Shown here piece by piece: positions 35,800-45,592 of a DNA stretch of 64,000 nt (within the stretch, counting starts at the first letter, position 1; the number at the start of each line of letters is the position of its first letter). The DNA is taken from positions 62,001-126,000 of the forward strand of contig JAAYFI010000020.1 in NCBI GenBank assembly GCA_012728315.1. Reading direction: 5' to 3'. The position numbers and the translations under genes are program-made. The notes under the pieces are model-generated. The model saw nothing but the letters and a program-made list of their open reading frames with translations, did not search any database and had not been told where the DNA came from. The stretch comes from Gammaproteobacteria bacterium (GTDB lineage: Bacteria > Pseudomonadota > Gammaproteobacteria > Pseudomonadales > Pseudomonadaceae).

Positions 35800-36558
35800 T
35801 TGAACGATAGCAGTGCTTTTCCTCAAGCCGAAACCATCGAACAACTGCGCCAGAACTTAGCCACTGTTCGTGCACGCATTGATCAAGCCTGCGTGCAAGC
35901 TGGACGTGACCCGCAAGAAGTACGCTTATTACCCGTCAGCAAAACCCACCCTGCTGATTATTTACGCCTTGCCTACGCCGCTGGCTGCCGCATGTTGGGC
36001 GAAAACAAAGTGCAAGAGGCCTACCAAAAATGGCAAGAACTTGAAGACTTAAAAGACCTCCAATGGTGCGTGATCGGCCACCTGCAAACCAATAAAGCCA
36101 AATACGTTGCCCGCTTTGCCAGCGAGTTCCATGCTCTGGATAGCCTGCGCTTAGCGCAAGCGCTACAACAACGCTTAGAAATAGAAGATCGCAACTTAGA
36201 TGTACTGGTACAAATCAATACATCTGGAGAAGAAAGCAAATACGGCATCACCCCAGAGCAAGCACCTGAGCTCATCACCCAGCTGGGACAGTTTTCTCGC
36301 TTACGTGTACGCGGCTTAATGACCCTCGCAATGAACTCTGAAAACGACCAAGCCGTGCGCGGTTGTTTCATCAAGCTGCGTGAACTGCGTGACAGTTTAC
36401 AAGCCATTGCACCGCAAGGCATGCAGCTCACAGAGTTGTCGATGGGCATGTCTGGCGACTTTGAATTAGCCATTGCCGAAGGCGCCACCATTGTTCGGAT
36501 TGGCCAAGCGATCTTCGGAGCGCGCGCACAACCCGACAGCTACTACTGGCCACAATAA
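35800..36558 (+). CDS. yggS: YggS-family pyridoxal-5'-phosphate homeostasis protein
   Basis: 252 residues, fold-type III PLP-binding barrel. The PLP lysine is in RLLPVSKTHPA (about residue 48), and GENKVQEAYQKW, HLQTNKAKYVA and LSMGMSGDFELAIAEGATIVRIG (split) are family signatures. It buffers PLP and affects amino-acid metabolism; no catalytic reaction is known. The start is TTG at 35800, decided by a consensus AGGAG 6 nt upstream and no nearer ATG. In many bacteria yggS sits with proC or pilT; here it stands alone between the repeat array and a terminator shared with the MFS gene. Confidence 0.93.
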   Translation: MNDSSAFPQAETIEQLRQNLATVRARIDQACVQAGRDPQEVRLLPVSKTHPADYLRLAYAAGCRMLGENKVQEAYQKWQELEDLKDLQWCVIGHLQTNKAKYVARFASEFHALDSLRLAQALQQRLEIEDRNLDVLVQINTSGEESKYGITPEQAPELITQLGQFSRLRVRGLMTLAMNSENDQAVRGCFIKLRELRDSLQAIAPQGMQLTELSMGMSGDFELAIAEGATIVRIGQAIFGARAQPDSYYWPQ

Positions 36559-36578
36559 CAACGACAGCAAGCCACCCG

Positions 36579-36632
36579 CGTCGCTCAGTGGTGCACGCCA
36601 GCAACCACTGAGCGACGACCCTCTAGTTTTTT
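36579..36632 (+). terminator. Strong terminator between yggS and the MFS gene
   Basis: A perfect 14-bp stem (36579-36592 with 36604-36617; 11-nt loop) is followed 9 nt later on the plus strand by T6 (36627-36632), which lies inside the 3' end of the convergent MFS gene. Confidence 0.85.
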
Positions 36633-37798
36633 ACACTGATGCGTGCACGCTGGTCTGCCAGCCGCGAAATCCACCAGGCGACGATAATGATCGGTGGTAA
36701 CGACGCGATATTGAGCCAAGCCCAGCCCAATGTATCGACACCAACACCCGCCAACAAACTGCCAAGCGCAGCCGCCGTGAACACCATAAACTCATTAATG
36801 CCCTGCACCTTGCCTTGCTCAGCCGGTTCATAGGTAAAGGTCAGCAAATGCGTGGCACCAATAAAAGTAAAATTCCAGCCGACGCCCAACAACAGCAAGC
36901 CAAGGAAATAGTGCCAATAGCTATTACCCAATACATTGACCAGCACACACAACGCCAACACCGCACAACCCCAAAGAATCACACGACGCGAACTGTAGCG
37001 ACGAATCAAACGGCCGGTGAAAAATGACGGCACATACATCCCCAACACATGCCATTGAATCACCCAAGCAATATTACTAAAGGGAAAATCATCATGCTGC
37101 ATAGCGATCGGCGTAGCAGTCATTAATAGCACCATCACCGCATAACCAATAGCGCCAGAAGCCATTGCGGCAACCAGTAACGGCTGCTTAAACAATTCAG
37201 CATAACTGCGAGCCACCTGCTGACGGGTTGTTTTCAGCGGTGCAGCTAAAGGCAAGCTACTGATCAGTAACAAAGCCAACACATAGATCACAAACAAACC
37301 GTAAAACGCACCGACAAAGGCATTACCCTCATACCACTGACGCGACCAAATCGCTAAATTTGGCCCTAAAATAGCGGCTAAAACACCGCCTGCCATCACC
37401 ATACTGATTGCCCGCGGCCTTTGCTCAACCGAACAGACATCCAGCGCAGCAAAACGGTATTGCTGGCCAGTACCAATTGCCATTCCGATCAGAAAAGTAC
37501 CGCAGGCAAAGTGCATCAAGCTGCTGGCTTCTAAGCCTTGCAAGGCCACCCAAGTACCCACTAAGCCAATGCAGTTACCCAGAATAAAGCCAAACTTACG
37601 TCCCATCTTGTGCATTAGATGAGCAGCCGGCAGCGTGGCCATAATTAAGCCAAGAAACTGCATCGCCACTGGAAATGTAATCAAAGCAGGATGACTAGCG
37701 AGTTGCTTACCAATCAGCGCAGACACCGCCACCAACAAAATATTTCCAGTGGTCAACAACGCTTGCGCAATCGCCAACCCCCATACGCTAATCGGCAC
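36623..37798 (-). CDS. Major facilitator superfamily transporter
   Basis: 391 residues with about 12 membrane segments and no long soluble domain. The segment HLMHKMGRKFGFILGN (about 62-77) fits the MFS loop 2-3 motif. The start is taken as GTG 37798 because GGAGG lies 5 nt upstream and the protein then begins with PISVWGLAIAQALLTTGN. The longer ATG at 37834 would lie inside a 20-bp palindrome and lacks a ribosome site. The substrate is unknown; the overall look is of a drug/metabolite exporter. The palindrome at 37819-37838 is a good operator candidate. Confidence 0.82.
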   Translation of the reverse strand: MPISVWGLAIAQALLTTGNILLVAVSALIGKQLASHPALITFPVAMQFLGLIMATLPAAHLMHKMGRKFGFILGNCIGLVGTWVALQGLEASSLMHFACGTFLIGMAIGTGQQYRFAALDVCSVEQRPRAISMVMAGGVLAAILGPNLAIWSRQWYEGNAFVGAFYGLFVIYVLALLLISSLPLAAPLKTTRQQVARSYAELFKQPLLVAAMASGAIGYAVMVLLMTATPIAMQHDDFPFSNIAWVIQWHVLGMYVPSFFTGRLIRRYSSRRVILWGCAVLALCVLVNVLGNSYWHYFLGLLLLGVGWNFTFIGATHLLTFTYEPAEQGKVQGINEFMVFTAAALGSLLAGVGVDTLGWAWLNIASLPPIIIVAWWISRLADQRARISVKN

Positions 37799-37818
37799 GC
37801 TGGCCTCCACTATTGAAT

Positions 37819-37838
37819 TAATATGCGCGCGCATATTA
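37819..37838. promoter_or_regulatory. Perfect 20-bp palindrome upstream of the MFS gene (operator candidate)
   Basis: Half-site TAATATGCGC, followed directly by its complement with no spacer. It is 21-40 nt upstream of the GTG start and between the esterase gene and the MFS gene, where a repressor would block transcription. No adjacent regulator gene is seen. Confidence 0.55.
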
Positions 37839-37866
37839 TATGAAAAGACGATCCAGTGCTGAACGC

Positions 37867-38574
37867 TCAGGTAAACGAGGTTGTTTTAATCCGTGCGGCA
37901 ACGTGCTCTGCCCACAAACGATAGGCCTGCTCACTTGGGTGAAAACCATCAGCAGCCAGCATTTGCGGATCAACGCCAAGCTCAATCGGCATAAAATAAA
38001 GTCCATCATCGCGCTCGGCCAATTGCGCAGTCAGACGGTTTAAACGCTGGGCACGACGCCCCAAATAACCACTTAAGGGTGCAGGCAAGGCAGTGAAGTA
38101 CTGCATTGGAGGAATGGCCGATATAAAAATATGCTGCGCATGAAAGTCTCTGCGCAAGCGCTCTTGCAATTGTTTTAACTGCGCTAACCATTGCTGATCT
38201 TTAGTGCCAGCCGTCACATCATTAACGCCAATGGATAACACCACACAGTCGTAAGGCTGCGCGGTTAAGCCATCCAACTTACGGAGCAATTGCTGACATT
38301 TTAAGCCGCTTTCGGCAAGCAACCGCCACTCGACCTGATGCTCTCTACTGAGTTGTGCCGCAAGCTGGCCAGCCAAAGCATCTTCTTGACGGCTGACACC
38401 CACCCCAGCGGCCGCTGAATCCCCCAGCAGCAACACGCGCAACGGCGCACCCTGCCCTAAACTACCCGTACGCGCACCTGCCGCTTCCGGCAAGCGCAAG
38501 GTGCGCTGGCGTACCTTGCGTCCTTGCCATAATAAAATCGGCGCTAACGCAATGAGCTGTAAGCTATCCAGCAT
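37867..38574 (-). CDS. SGNH/GDSL hydrolase (esterase family)
   Basis: 235 residues. Block I LLLGDSAAAGVG has the nucleophile S53; block III is SIGVNDVTAG; block V DGFHPSEQAY supplies the Asp-His pair. A short hydrophobic N-terminus (MLDSLQLIALAPILLW) suggests membrane association or an uncleaved signal. TesA/lysophospholipase-like enzymes share this fold, but the acyl substrate cannot be read from sequence. The start overlaps the tgpA stop (TAATG), so it is the fourth gene of the moxR-DUF58-tgpA run. Confidence 0.85.
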   Translation of the reverse strand: MLDSLQLIALAPILLWQGRKVRQRTLRLPEAAGARTGSLGQGAPLRVLLLGDSAAAGVGVSRQEDALAGQLAAQLSREHQVEWRLLAESGLKCQQLLRKLDGLTAQPYDCVVLSIGVNDVTAGTKDQQWLAQLKQLQERLRRDFHAQHIFISAIPPMQYFTALPAPLSGYLGRRAQRLNRLTAQLAERDDGLYFMPIELGVDPQMLAADGFHPSEQAYRLWAEHVAARIKTTSFT

Positions 38575-40556
38575 TATTTTTTCACCTGAGCTAAAGCAGC
38601 GCGTAAGCCCGCAAGATCCTGTCCTTGCTCGGCATATTGCTGCTGTTCATAGGTTTCGATAAAAACCCTCACGGCCTGTTGCTGCGACTCAGGCAACTGC
38701 TGCTGGATACGCTGGTAAAAATCACGCAAGCCCTCGCCTGTGTCACGGTTAAAACCGCGTCGGCGCAGTACCCGTTGAAAGTCATGCAAGACCCGCTGCA
38801 CAGGATCAGTCTGTCGCTGCCATGGTTTAAACATCCACAACACAATCAGCGCAATAATCAACGCAGCACTGGCGACCAGGGTTAACCCTAAAATTTGCCA
38901 ATCGACTTTGCCAAACCACTGCTTCAGCCAAGCTTGCTGGCTTTCGCGCTGATAGCCGAGGATCTTCGTTTGCCAGCTGTGATTGAGGTTTTCCCAGCTC
39001 ATGCGCAATTGATTGACCCAAGCAATATGCTGATAACGCAGCGGTGAGAAAACATCACCCTGAAATAATTCAGACTCATCTGGCAAAGCCTCTTGTAGGC
39101 CACGTTCAATACGCTCAGGGGCCACTTGAAAAGTCGGATCAACACTCTGCCAACCTTGTCCAGCCTGCCAGTACTCAACCCAAGCATGGGCATCGAATTG
39201 ACGCACCTGCACAAACTGCCCCGCTTGATTAATTTCGCCACCTTGATAACCTGCGACCACACGCGCCGGAATACCCGCTGCACGCAAAGCAAACACCATA
39301 GCCCCAGCATAATGCGCACAAAAACCATGCAAACTACTAAATAAAAACTCATCAACACTGTTTTGCCCCAGCAGCGGCGGCTTGAGTGTGTAGTGGTAGG
39401 GCTCTTGATTAAAATGGCGCAGCAAGGCCTGCACCAGCGCATCATCCTGCGGATACTGCTCACGTAACTTGCGCGCCCATGCACGGGTTTGCGGATTACC
39501 TGTGCGTGGTAGCTGTAGAAACTGTTGCTGCTGCACTTTACTTAACAATGGCTGCCGTAAGGCTTGTGGCCAGGCAGTAGCACTATATTGATACGCACGG
39601 TTTACCGGCATGCGCCGCTGTAAACGAAAATCGCTCATTAAACGCACATCAGGCTGATCACTGCTGCTAACATCCAAGGTAAATAACCAAGGTTGCCTGC
39701 TGGGCTCCATAATAATGCTATAGCTCAGCGATTCACCTTGAGCTTGCCATTGTGGTGCTTGACGCTCAGAGCCTTCGCTGACTGACCAACTGCGCCCATC
39801 AAAATAGGGTAAGGTCAGTGCCCGCCAATACAGCTGTGATTGCGCAGGAATCTCTCCGGCAAAACGCGCACGAAAAGCTAAGGCTGATGACTGGCCTAAC
39901 TCGGCTAAATCGCCAGGTGTCATACTGCTGGACAAGCCCGTTGTGCCCTTGTCACTGGGTTGCGGCAAACTCCACAAAGGCTCAAGTCGAGGAAATAAAA
40001 TAAAGAGCAACAGCATCAAGGGAATGGCTTGAGCAAATAAGCGACTGGCCAGCTTTAAAGTGGCCACAGGTTGGCTGGCAAAATTGCTTTGCTGCAGCCC
40101 TAACAATGCTGACAGCAGTGCTAGCACAGGCAAAATACTGTACAGCGCCGCCAATAAACTGTCTTCAAACAAATAGCTGGTTACTACGGTAAAAAAACCT
40201 AAAAAGATCACCACCAAGGCATCACGACGGGTGCGCACTTCCAGCAGTTTTAAAATAAATGCAGTGATCAGTAGGGCCACCCCTGCATCTAAGCCAACCA
40301 AGCTGCCGCGACTGAGGTACACAGCAAAACCACTGCCTAACATCAAAAACGCTTTAACCCAGCTATTGGGTAAGGGCCAGCGCATCCGAAAGACTTGCAC
40401 GCGCCATAGTGCGCAGCCCAGCCACAAAGCAATCAGCCACAGTGGGACGTGCAATAAATGTGGCGCAATAACTAAGGCCTGTGCGACCAGCAACCACATC
40501 AGACTGATCCGTGGAAGCGCTTGCTGCGGCTTGCTGACAACGGGCCCGGCACTCAT
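38574..40556 (-). CDS. tgpA: Transglutaminase-like membrane protein, TgpA type
   Basis: 660 residues. An N-terminal DUF3488 region with several membrane helices (about 1-180) is followed by a periplasmic transglutaminase core with C413 (HGFCAHYAGAM), H457 (FDAHAWVEYW) and D473 (SVDPTF). A further membrane helix (about 560-580) and a DUF4129-like cytosolic tail complete it. P. aeruginosa TgpA (PA2873) is reported essential for viability; its substrate is not known. It overlaps the DUF58 gene by 4 nt. The MoxR-DUF58-transglutaminase trio is a conserved association. Confidence 0.92.
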   Translation of the reverse strand: MSAGPVVSKPQQALPRISLMWLLVAQALVIAPHLLHVPLWLIALWLGCALWRVQVFRMRWPLPNSWVKAFLMLGSGFAVYLSRGSLVGLDAGVALLITAFILKLLEVRTRRDALVVIFLGFFTVVTSYLFEDSLLAALYSILPVLALLSALLGLQQSNFASQPVATLKLASRLFAQAIPLMLLLFILFPRLEPLWSLPQPSDKGTTGLSSSMTPGDLAELGQSSALAFRARFAGEIPAQSQLYWRALTLPYFDGRSWSVSEGSERQAPQWQAQGESLSYSIIMEPSRQPWLFTLDVSSSDQPDVRLMSDFRLQRRMPVNRAYQYSATAWPQALRQPLLSKVQQQQFLQLPRTGNPQTRAWARKLREQYPQDDALVQALLRHFNQEPYHYTLKPPLLGQNSVDEFLFSSLHGFCAHYAGAMVFALRAAGIPARVVAGYQGGEINQAGQFVQVRQFDAHAWVEYWQAGQGWQSVDPTFQVAPERIERGLQEALPDESELFQGDVFSPLRYQHIAWVNQLRMSWENLNHSWQTKILGYQRESQQAWLKQWFGKVDWQILGLTLVASAALIIALIVLWMFKPWQRQTDPVQRVLHDFQRVLRRRGFNRDTGEGLRDFYQRIQQQLPESQQQAVRVFIETYEQQQYAEQGQDLAGLRAALAQVKK

Positions 40557-41521
40557 GGCGTTGCCTCTCCATACAATGCTAAAGCGCGCAAGCAGCGCTG
40601 ACGGTGCTCAACCCCGTGATCGGGCCCTATCTGCTGCCCAGGTAACACAAGGCTATACGACTGACCTGCATCGCTTAACTTCAGCACCTGCGCGCACAGT
40701 ACTGACAAACGATATTCCACATCACCGCTTAACTGCTTAAAGTCCAATACCTGTAGCTGCCCCTGCTGCTCGGTAAAGTGTTTAACTAATAACCCTTGGC
40801 CTTTTGACCAAGCTTTCCAATGGATGCGGCGTAACGCGTCACCGGGCTGCCAAGCTTCTAAACCATAATAGTCGTCAACACCAGAGACTAAGTGCTGCTC
40901 AACAGATTCGTGCTCCGCCCCTTGACCAGCCTGCAGTTGTAGACGCTCATCCTTAGGCTGCGGGTAAACCAATAAGGCTTGTGCCAAATCAACTTGACTC
41001 CAAGCCACAAACAAACCCAATGGAAAGCGCGTTTCAATACGCAAGCGCGGAGCCTTTTGCCATCCTCGCCGCTGCCCCAGCACGGTTAGTTCAACTATTT
41101 GCTCACTGTTTTTGCCTAGATCAAACACACTTAACTGCTCCACAGACCAGCCCACGGCAATCGCCTGATGTGAACTTGTGTCACTGCGTAAACGCAGTCG
41201 ATAGAGCCCCTGCTGGCCGACAAAACACGCACTACTGCCCGCGGCAGAGACTGTCAATCCAGCCAAATTACGCCACGTATGAAACATGCTCAGCAAGCCC
41301 AGTGACGCCAGCAAAAATGTCAAAGCGTAAGCCAAACTGTTTTGATAGTTAATCGCCACCAGCAGCATTAACACTAAGGCACCAGCAAAAGCCAAGCCCG
41401 TCAGCGTTGGCACAATAAAAATATGCCGTTGTCGTAAGCGCAAGCTCTGTACCGGCGGCAAGCGGCGTGCCAGCCAAGCCGCCAACCATTGTTTAGCTGG
41501 ACTGAAGAGTTTTTTCGACAT
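40553..41521 (-). CDS. DUF58 domain membrane protein
   Basis: 322 residues. Two N-terminal membrane segments (about 33-75) precede a soluble domain with the DUF58 hallmark GVDDYYGLEAWQPGDALRRIHWKAWSKG (split; about 210-237). DUF58 proteins have a von Willebrand A-like fold and are almost always encoded beside MoxR ATPases, which probably act on them as chaperones. The start overlaps the moxR stop by one base and its stop overlaps tgpA by four, so the products are made together. Confidence 0.9.
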   Translation of the reverse strand: MSKKLFSPAKQWLAAWLARRLPPVQSLRLRQRHIFIVPTLTGLAFAGALVLMLLVAINYQNSLAYALTFLLASLGLLSMFHTWRNLAGLTVSAAGSSACFVGQQGLYRLRLRSDTSSHQAIAVGWSVEQLSVFDLGKNSEQIVELTVLGQRRGWQKAPRLRIETRFPLGLFVAWSQVDLAQALLVYPQPKDERLQLQAGQGAEHESVEQHLVSGVDDYYGLEAWQPGDALRRIHWKAWSKGQGLLVKHFTEQQGQLQVLDFKQLSGDVEYRLSVLCAQVLKLSDAGQSYSLVLPGQQIGPDHGVEHRQRCLRALALYGEATP

Positions 41522-42438
41522 TACAAAGCAGGCACATCAGCCAATAAACTTTTTACAATGGCTGCGCAGCCTAAGCCGCTAGAGCTGTTTTGCTCACGTA
41601 AACGGTGCTCGGCCACAGCGGGAAAGACCACTTGCACATCTTCAGGGATCACGTAATCACGCCCAGCCAAAAAAGCCCAAGCCTTAGCTGCAGCGAGCAA
41701 TGCCAAGCTGCCCCGCGGCGATAGACCAAATGCAAGCTGCGCATGAATACGGGTGGCTTCCACCAAACGCAGTACATAGCTGAGCAAAGCATCACTGGCA
41801 CGCACTTGGCCCACTTGCTCCTGTGCGGCTAATAAGTCAGCACGCTCAATCAGCGCTTGCAGTTCGCTCAAAAGATGACTGCGGGCACTGCCTTGCAATA
41901 ATTGCCGTTCAGCACTGGCGCTGGGATAGCCTAGGGATAAACGCATTAAGAAGCGGTCCAGTTGCGATTCTGGCAAATTAAAAGTGCCACCTTGGCTGAC
42001 TGGGTTTTGTGTCGCAATAACAAAAAAAGGGTCAGGCAAAGGACGGGTTGCACCTTCAATGGTCACCTGCCCCTCTTCCATAGCCTCGAGCAAAGCGCTT
42101 TGGCTTTTAGGGGTGGCACGATTAATTTCATCAGCCAAAAGCAATTCTGCAAACACCGGTCCCGGGTGGAAAACAAACTGTCCGGTATCACGGTCAAAGA
42201 CTGAGGTGCCTAAAATATCACCGGGCAATAAGTCCGAGGTGAACTGAATACGCTGATAACTTAATCCCAAAACTTGGGCCAGTGCATGGCTTAGCGTGGT
42301 TTTGCCCATGCCGGGCAAATCTTCAATCAGCAAATGACCTCGCGCCAATAAACAGGCCATAGCCAAGCGTACGGCATGATCCTTTCCTAAAACGATCTGA
42401 TTAACTGCGTGAATACACGCTTCAAACTGGTTGCGCAT
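41521..42438 (-). CDS. MoxR-family AAA+ ATPase
   Basis: 305 residues from ATG 42438 (MRNQFEACIHAVNQIVLGKD), preferred because GGAG is 9 nt upstream; ATG 42453 would add five residues. Walker A is DLPGMGKTTLSHAL, Walker B LLADEINRATPKSQSALLEAMEEGQV (split), sensor 1 FVIATQNPVSQGG, and the lid domain has the GLSPRGSLALL arginine-bearing segment. MoxR ATPases act as chaperones that mature metal- or vWA-containing complexes; the adjacent DUF58 gene is the likely client. First gene of the operon. Confidence 0.93.
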   Translation of the reverse strand: MRNQFEACIHAVNQIVLGKDHAVRLAMACLLARGHLLIEDLPGMGKTTLSHALAQVLGLSYQRIQFTSDLLPGDILGTSVFDRDTGQFVFHPGPVFAELLLADEINRATPKSQSALLEAMEEGQVTIEGATRPLPDPFFVIATQNPVSQGGTFNLPESQLDRFLMRLSLGYPSASAERQLLQGSARSHLLSELQALIERADLLAAQEQVGQVRASDALLSYVLRLVEATRIHAQLAFGLSPRGSLALLAAAKAWAFLAGRDYVIPEDVQVVFPAVAEHRLREQNSSSGLGCAAIVKSLLADVPAL

Positions 42439-42626
42439 CCTGTAAAACTCCATGTCTCGTTAGAGCTATGCTAGCCAGCTATTGCTCAGTAGGCAAAGCC
42501 AAAACCAGAAACTTACACCCTGTTGTGCAACAGTTCTTATTTCTTAAAGAAATACTAAAGAAAGCCTAAAAAATCATGCCCCAAGTCACGACACAATCCG
42601 CTTGGCTCTATATCAGCAGGCGTATG

Positions 42627-42662
42627 ATTGCCGCATCGCGGCGTTTCTGGCAATGCGGCAAT
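42627..42662 (-). terminator. Hairpin downstream of the small lipoprotein gene
   Basis: ATTGCCGCAT (42627-42636) and ATGCGGCAAT (42653-42662) form a perfect 10-bp stem with a 16-nt loop, starting 15 nt beyond the lipoprotein stop on the minus strand. There is no U tract, so the terminator function is tentative. Confidence 0.45.
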
Positions 42663-42676
42663 TAATCAGTGCGCCC

Positions 42677-42961
42677 TTAACGCCCCGCTCGTGACTCTCG
42701 GATATAAAAGCGTGCTTTTTGAGCTTTACGGGTACAGCCTGCATAGGCTTCAAACTGCTGCTGGGTTTTTGCACCGGTAATTAAAGTTAATGCTTTCGAG
42801 TAACTGACAGTACCGGCAAAACCTTCCGCTTTTGCCAAATCCAGCTCTTTCCAAGCAGCATCCAGCTCTTGGGCACAATCATTACGGTAGCTGGTTTTAC
42901 CCGCACAACCGACCATCATTACGGCCACTAAAGGCAAACATAACCAATGTATGCGCATCAT
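42677..42961 (-). CDS. Small lipoprotein of unknown function
   Basis: 94 residues. The signal peptide MMRIHWLCLPLVAVMMVGC carries a lipobox VMMVGC (lipidated Cys19). The mature part is short, charged and probably helical (CAQELDAAWKELDLAKAEGF), with C29 and C76 able to form a disulfide. The start overlaps the AI-2E transporter stop by 4 nt; a second ATG at 42958 is possible. I do not recognise the family, though its coupling to the permease gene is likely meaningful. Confidence 0.75.
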   Translation of the reverse strand: MMRIHWLCLPLVAVMMVGCAGKTSYRNDCAQELDAAWKELDLAKAEGFAGTVSYSKALTLITGAKTQQQFEAYAGCTRKAQKARFYIRESRAGR

Positions 42962-44037
42962 TTATCTCCTTTATTATTTGTCACGCTTGATAGCTCAATT
43001 TTCGGCTGATTACTGGCCACCCAATCACTGACCAGGCTATAGGCCACCGCTAACAAAGTAGGGCCTAAAAATAAGCCCATAAAGCCAAACGCAAATAAAC
43101 CGCCGAATACACCCATTAGAACCACCACTAAGGGTAAGTTCCCACCGCGACTGATCAAATAAGGCTTTAAGAAGTTATCAACACTGCTAATCACCAAAAA
43201 GCCCCACAACAACAAGAAAATTGCCATGCCGTATTCTTGTTGCCAAAACAACCAAGCCACAGCAGGCCCCCAAACTAAAGGCGGCCCCATAGGAATTAAA
43301 CTCAACAAAAAGGTCAGCGCGGCCAAGAACAAAGCACCTGGCACACCCGCCACTAAAAAGCCAAACAACGCAACCACCGCTTGCGCGGCCGCAGTACCAA
43401 TAACGCCGTTAACCACTCGGCGTACAGTGCCGGCCACTAACTCAATATAATGCCCCGCACGTTCTTCAATTAAGCGTTCAACTAAGCTTTTAGCAAAATG
43501 CGCCAAACGTGGGCCATCGCGATAAAAGAAGAACACCAAAAGCAAACTTAAAGCCAGCTCAAGAATTCCAGCAGCAATGCTGGCACTGCGCCCTAAAAGC
43601 CAGTTACCCATCTGCCCCATATAAGGCTTAGCCGTTGCAAACAACGCGGATCCCTGCTGATCAATGGTTTGCCACCACTCTAGCAAGCGATCACCCACCA
43701 TAGGTACGCTAACCAACCAATCCGGTGCATCTGGCAAACCGGTTACCCGCAGGTTTTTAATCAACTCAGTGGCCACACGAATATTATCGGCGATATTAAA
43801 GCCTAACCAGACCAAAGGTCCCGCCACAATCAACACCCAACCGGCCGTCAGTACGCCTGCTGCTAAAGAAGCATTACCTTTAAGTATTCGTGTAAGAAAC
43901 TGCATCAATGGCCAGCTGGCAAACGCTAAAACAGCTGCCCAAAACAGTGCAGTGACAAAAGGGGCCAATACCCATAAAGAAGCGCCCAGCAAAGCCAGCA
44001 ACAAAATTTGCGCAAGCAACCGATCATTACTGAACAT
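42958..44037 (-). CDS. AI-2E family transporter (PerM/YdiK type)
   Basis: 359 residues with about eight membrane helices: paired N-terminal helices, a soluble helical domain (about 85-140), then the conserved C-terminal block GALFLAALTFLLSLIPMGPPLVWGPA (split) with SVDNFLKPYLISRGGNLPL and GVFGGLFAFGFMGLFLGP. The family was named after TqsA, but most members export unknown compounds or act as Na+/H+ antiporters, so autoinducer export should not be assumed. It is upstream of the small lipoprotein and overlaps it. Confidence 0.9.
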   Translation of the reverse strand: MFSNDRLLAQILLLALLGASLWVLAPFVTALFWAAVLAFASWPLMQFLTRILKGNASLAAGVLTAGWVLIVAGPLVWLGFNIADNIRVATELIKNLRVTGLPDAPDWLVSVPMVGDRLLEWWQTIDQQGSALFATAKPYMGQMGNWLLGRSASIAAGILELALSLLLVFFFYRDGPRLAHFAKSLVERLIEERAGHYIELVAGTVRRVVNGVIGTAAAQAVVALFGFLVAGVPGALFLAALTFLLSLIPMGPPLVWGPAVAWLFWQQEYGMAIFLLLWGFLVISSVDNFLKPYLISRGGNLPLVVVLMGVFGGLFAFGFMGLFLGPTLLAVAYSLVSDWVASNQPKIELSSVTNNKGDK

Positions 44038-44062
44038 AAATTATATCCATTTAAAACCGCAA

Positions 44063-44884
44063 TTAAGGAAGGCGCTGTAACAGCAAGCCTGGCTGCCTAT
44101 TGTCTGTTTCTAATTCAACACGCGATGCACGCAGTCCTTGTTCAACCATCGCATCGAGCCATGCCTGTCGATGCTCGCCAGCCATACTGACACGCATCGT
44201 ACTGTTCTGATTTAAGGCTCGCACCAAGAGTTTGACCCACACGGGATCAGGCATCCCGGTTAAGCGCGCCAAGTACAAGCGATTATCAATGCGTAACTGA
44301 CGCTCAAGTGTGGCGGGGGTGGGCAGCAACTCAGCGGGCAGCTGTGCTGCTTGAAAATGCTCCAAGTGCAAAAAGCTACGGCCATTACCACGGGTAATCG
44401 CATAAACAGCCATTAGACTCGGGGATTGTTCATCCGCCAGTTGAAATAACGCATAGGCTTGTCGATCATCTGGGCCATACAACCGAGCATTAGCAAACAC
44501 TTGGTTGGCCCATAAATTACTGGGACCACACTCACGCGCCGCACACCAATACAGCATATTAGCCTGCTGCCCCTGCAACAGGGCACGACTGGCATCAAAA
44601 GCGGCCAAAGCCTCATGGGGCTCAGCCAATTGCACGGTCAGCACATCAACAGAGCCGCGCACCAACACCTCTTGACCGTAACGCATTCGGCCGCTGATAC
44701 GACTCACCGAGCCTTGCGGATAGATTTTTTCTACACCGTCTTGCTGTTTTTGAGTAATAACTTTGGCGTCATGCAAGGCTTCCAGCTCAAGAAATGTCTG
44801 AAAGGTAGCGGCCAAAGTTAGACCGCTAGGCAGCAGCAACAATGCAGTAATGGCGGCCATTAACACCTGTCTACGCATCTTCAC
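44063..44884 (-). CDS. DUF4892 domain exported protein
   Basis: 273 residues with a Sec signal ([26 protein letters not shown]). The DUF4892 hallmark [21 protein letters not shown] (split, about 109-129) has two Cys likely disulfide-bonded in the periplasm. The C-terminal part resembles an OmpA-like beta/alpha segment ([19 protein letters not shown]). Function unknown. The start overlaps the glutathione transferase stop by 4 nt, and it precedes the AI-2E transporter by 25 nt. Confidence 0.85.
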   Translation of the reverse strand: MKMRRQVLMAAITALLLLPSGLTLAATFQTFLELEALHDAKVITQKQQDGVEKIYPQGSVSRISGRMRYGQEVLVRGSVDVLTVQLAEPHEALAAFDASRALLQGQQANMLYWCAARECGPSNLWANQVFANARLYGPDDRQAYALFQLADEQSPSLMAVYAITRGNGRSFLHLEHFQAAQLPAELLPTPATLERQLRIDNRLYLARLTGMPDPVWVKLLVRALNQNSTMRVSMAGEHRQAWLDAMVEQGLRASRVELETDNRQPGLLLQRLP

Positions 44885-45543
44885 TTTACCAACATTGCTT
44901 GTGCGGTTTGTATGGAATGCTCATCGGCTGCGGCGCGCGGTGGCACCTGCAAACCTTTTTGTACCGCTGGGCGTGCAGCCATTGCAGCCATCCAGCGCTG
45001 CAGCGCGTCTAACCCTTCAACACTGACACCCGCCCAATCGTGCAGAGCCAGCCATGGGTAAGTCGCGATATCAGCAATACTGTATTCTCCAGCTAAATAC
45101 TCAACCTGCTCTAAGCGGCTATTAAGCACTTCATACAGGCGTCGCGTTTCATTCTGATAGCGCGCAATCGCAGCGGGGATTTTCTCGGGAAAGTAACGAT
45201 AAAACACATTAGCCTGCCCTTGCATAGGCCCCACCCCGCCCATTTGGAACATCAACCACTGCAAAGCCACTGAGCGACCTTTGGCATCTGCAGGCAGCAA
45301 TTTGCCGGTTTTCTCCGCGAGGTAATATAAAATTGCTCCTGATTCAAAAACAGCAAAATTGTCATTGTCTCGATCAACAATGGCCGGTATACGACCATTA
45401 GGGTTGATCTGCAAAAACTCTGGCGCTTTTTGTTGCTGCTGCTCAAAGGACAAAACATGCAATTGATAAGGCAGCCCCAGCTCTTCTAAAGCAATGGATA
45501 CTTTATGGCCATTTGGCGTAGCCGCAGTGTATAAATCAATCAT
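44881..45543 (-). CDS. Glutathione S-transferase, YfcG/YghU-like
   Basis: 220 residues from ATG 45543 ([21 protein letters not shown]), fixed by AGGGGAG 5 nt upstream. The thioredoxin-fold N-domain has the TPNGHK loop of Nu-class enzymes and [15 protein letters not shown] for glutathione binding; the C-domain is all-helical ([15 protein letters not shown]). E. coli YfcG is a glutathione-dependent disulfide-bond reductase, so redox or peroxide repair is more likely than conjugation. It is co-directional with the DUF4892 gene and overlaps it. Confidence 0.92.
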   Translation of the reverse strand: MIDLYTAATPNGHKVSIALEELGLPYQLHVLSFEQQQQKAPEFLQINPNGRIPAIVDRDNDNFAVFESGAILYYLAEKTGKLLPADAKGRSVALQWLMFQMGGVGPMQGQANVFYRYFPEKIPAAIARYQNETRRLYEVLNSRLEQVEYLAGEYSIADIATYPWLALHDWAGVSVEGLDALQRWMAAMAARPAVQKGLQVPPRAAADEHSIQTAQAMLVK

Positions 45544-45592
45544 AATCACTCCCCTGAACGGCAAGCTCAACGTAACGATTTACGCTGATCAC

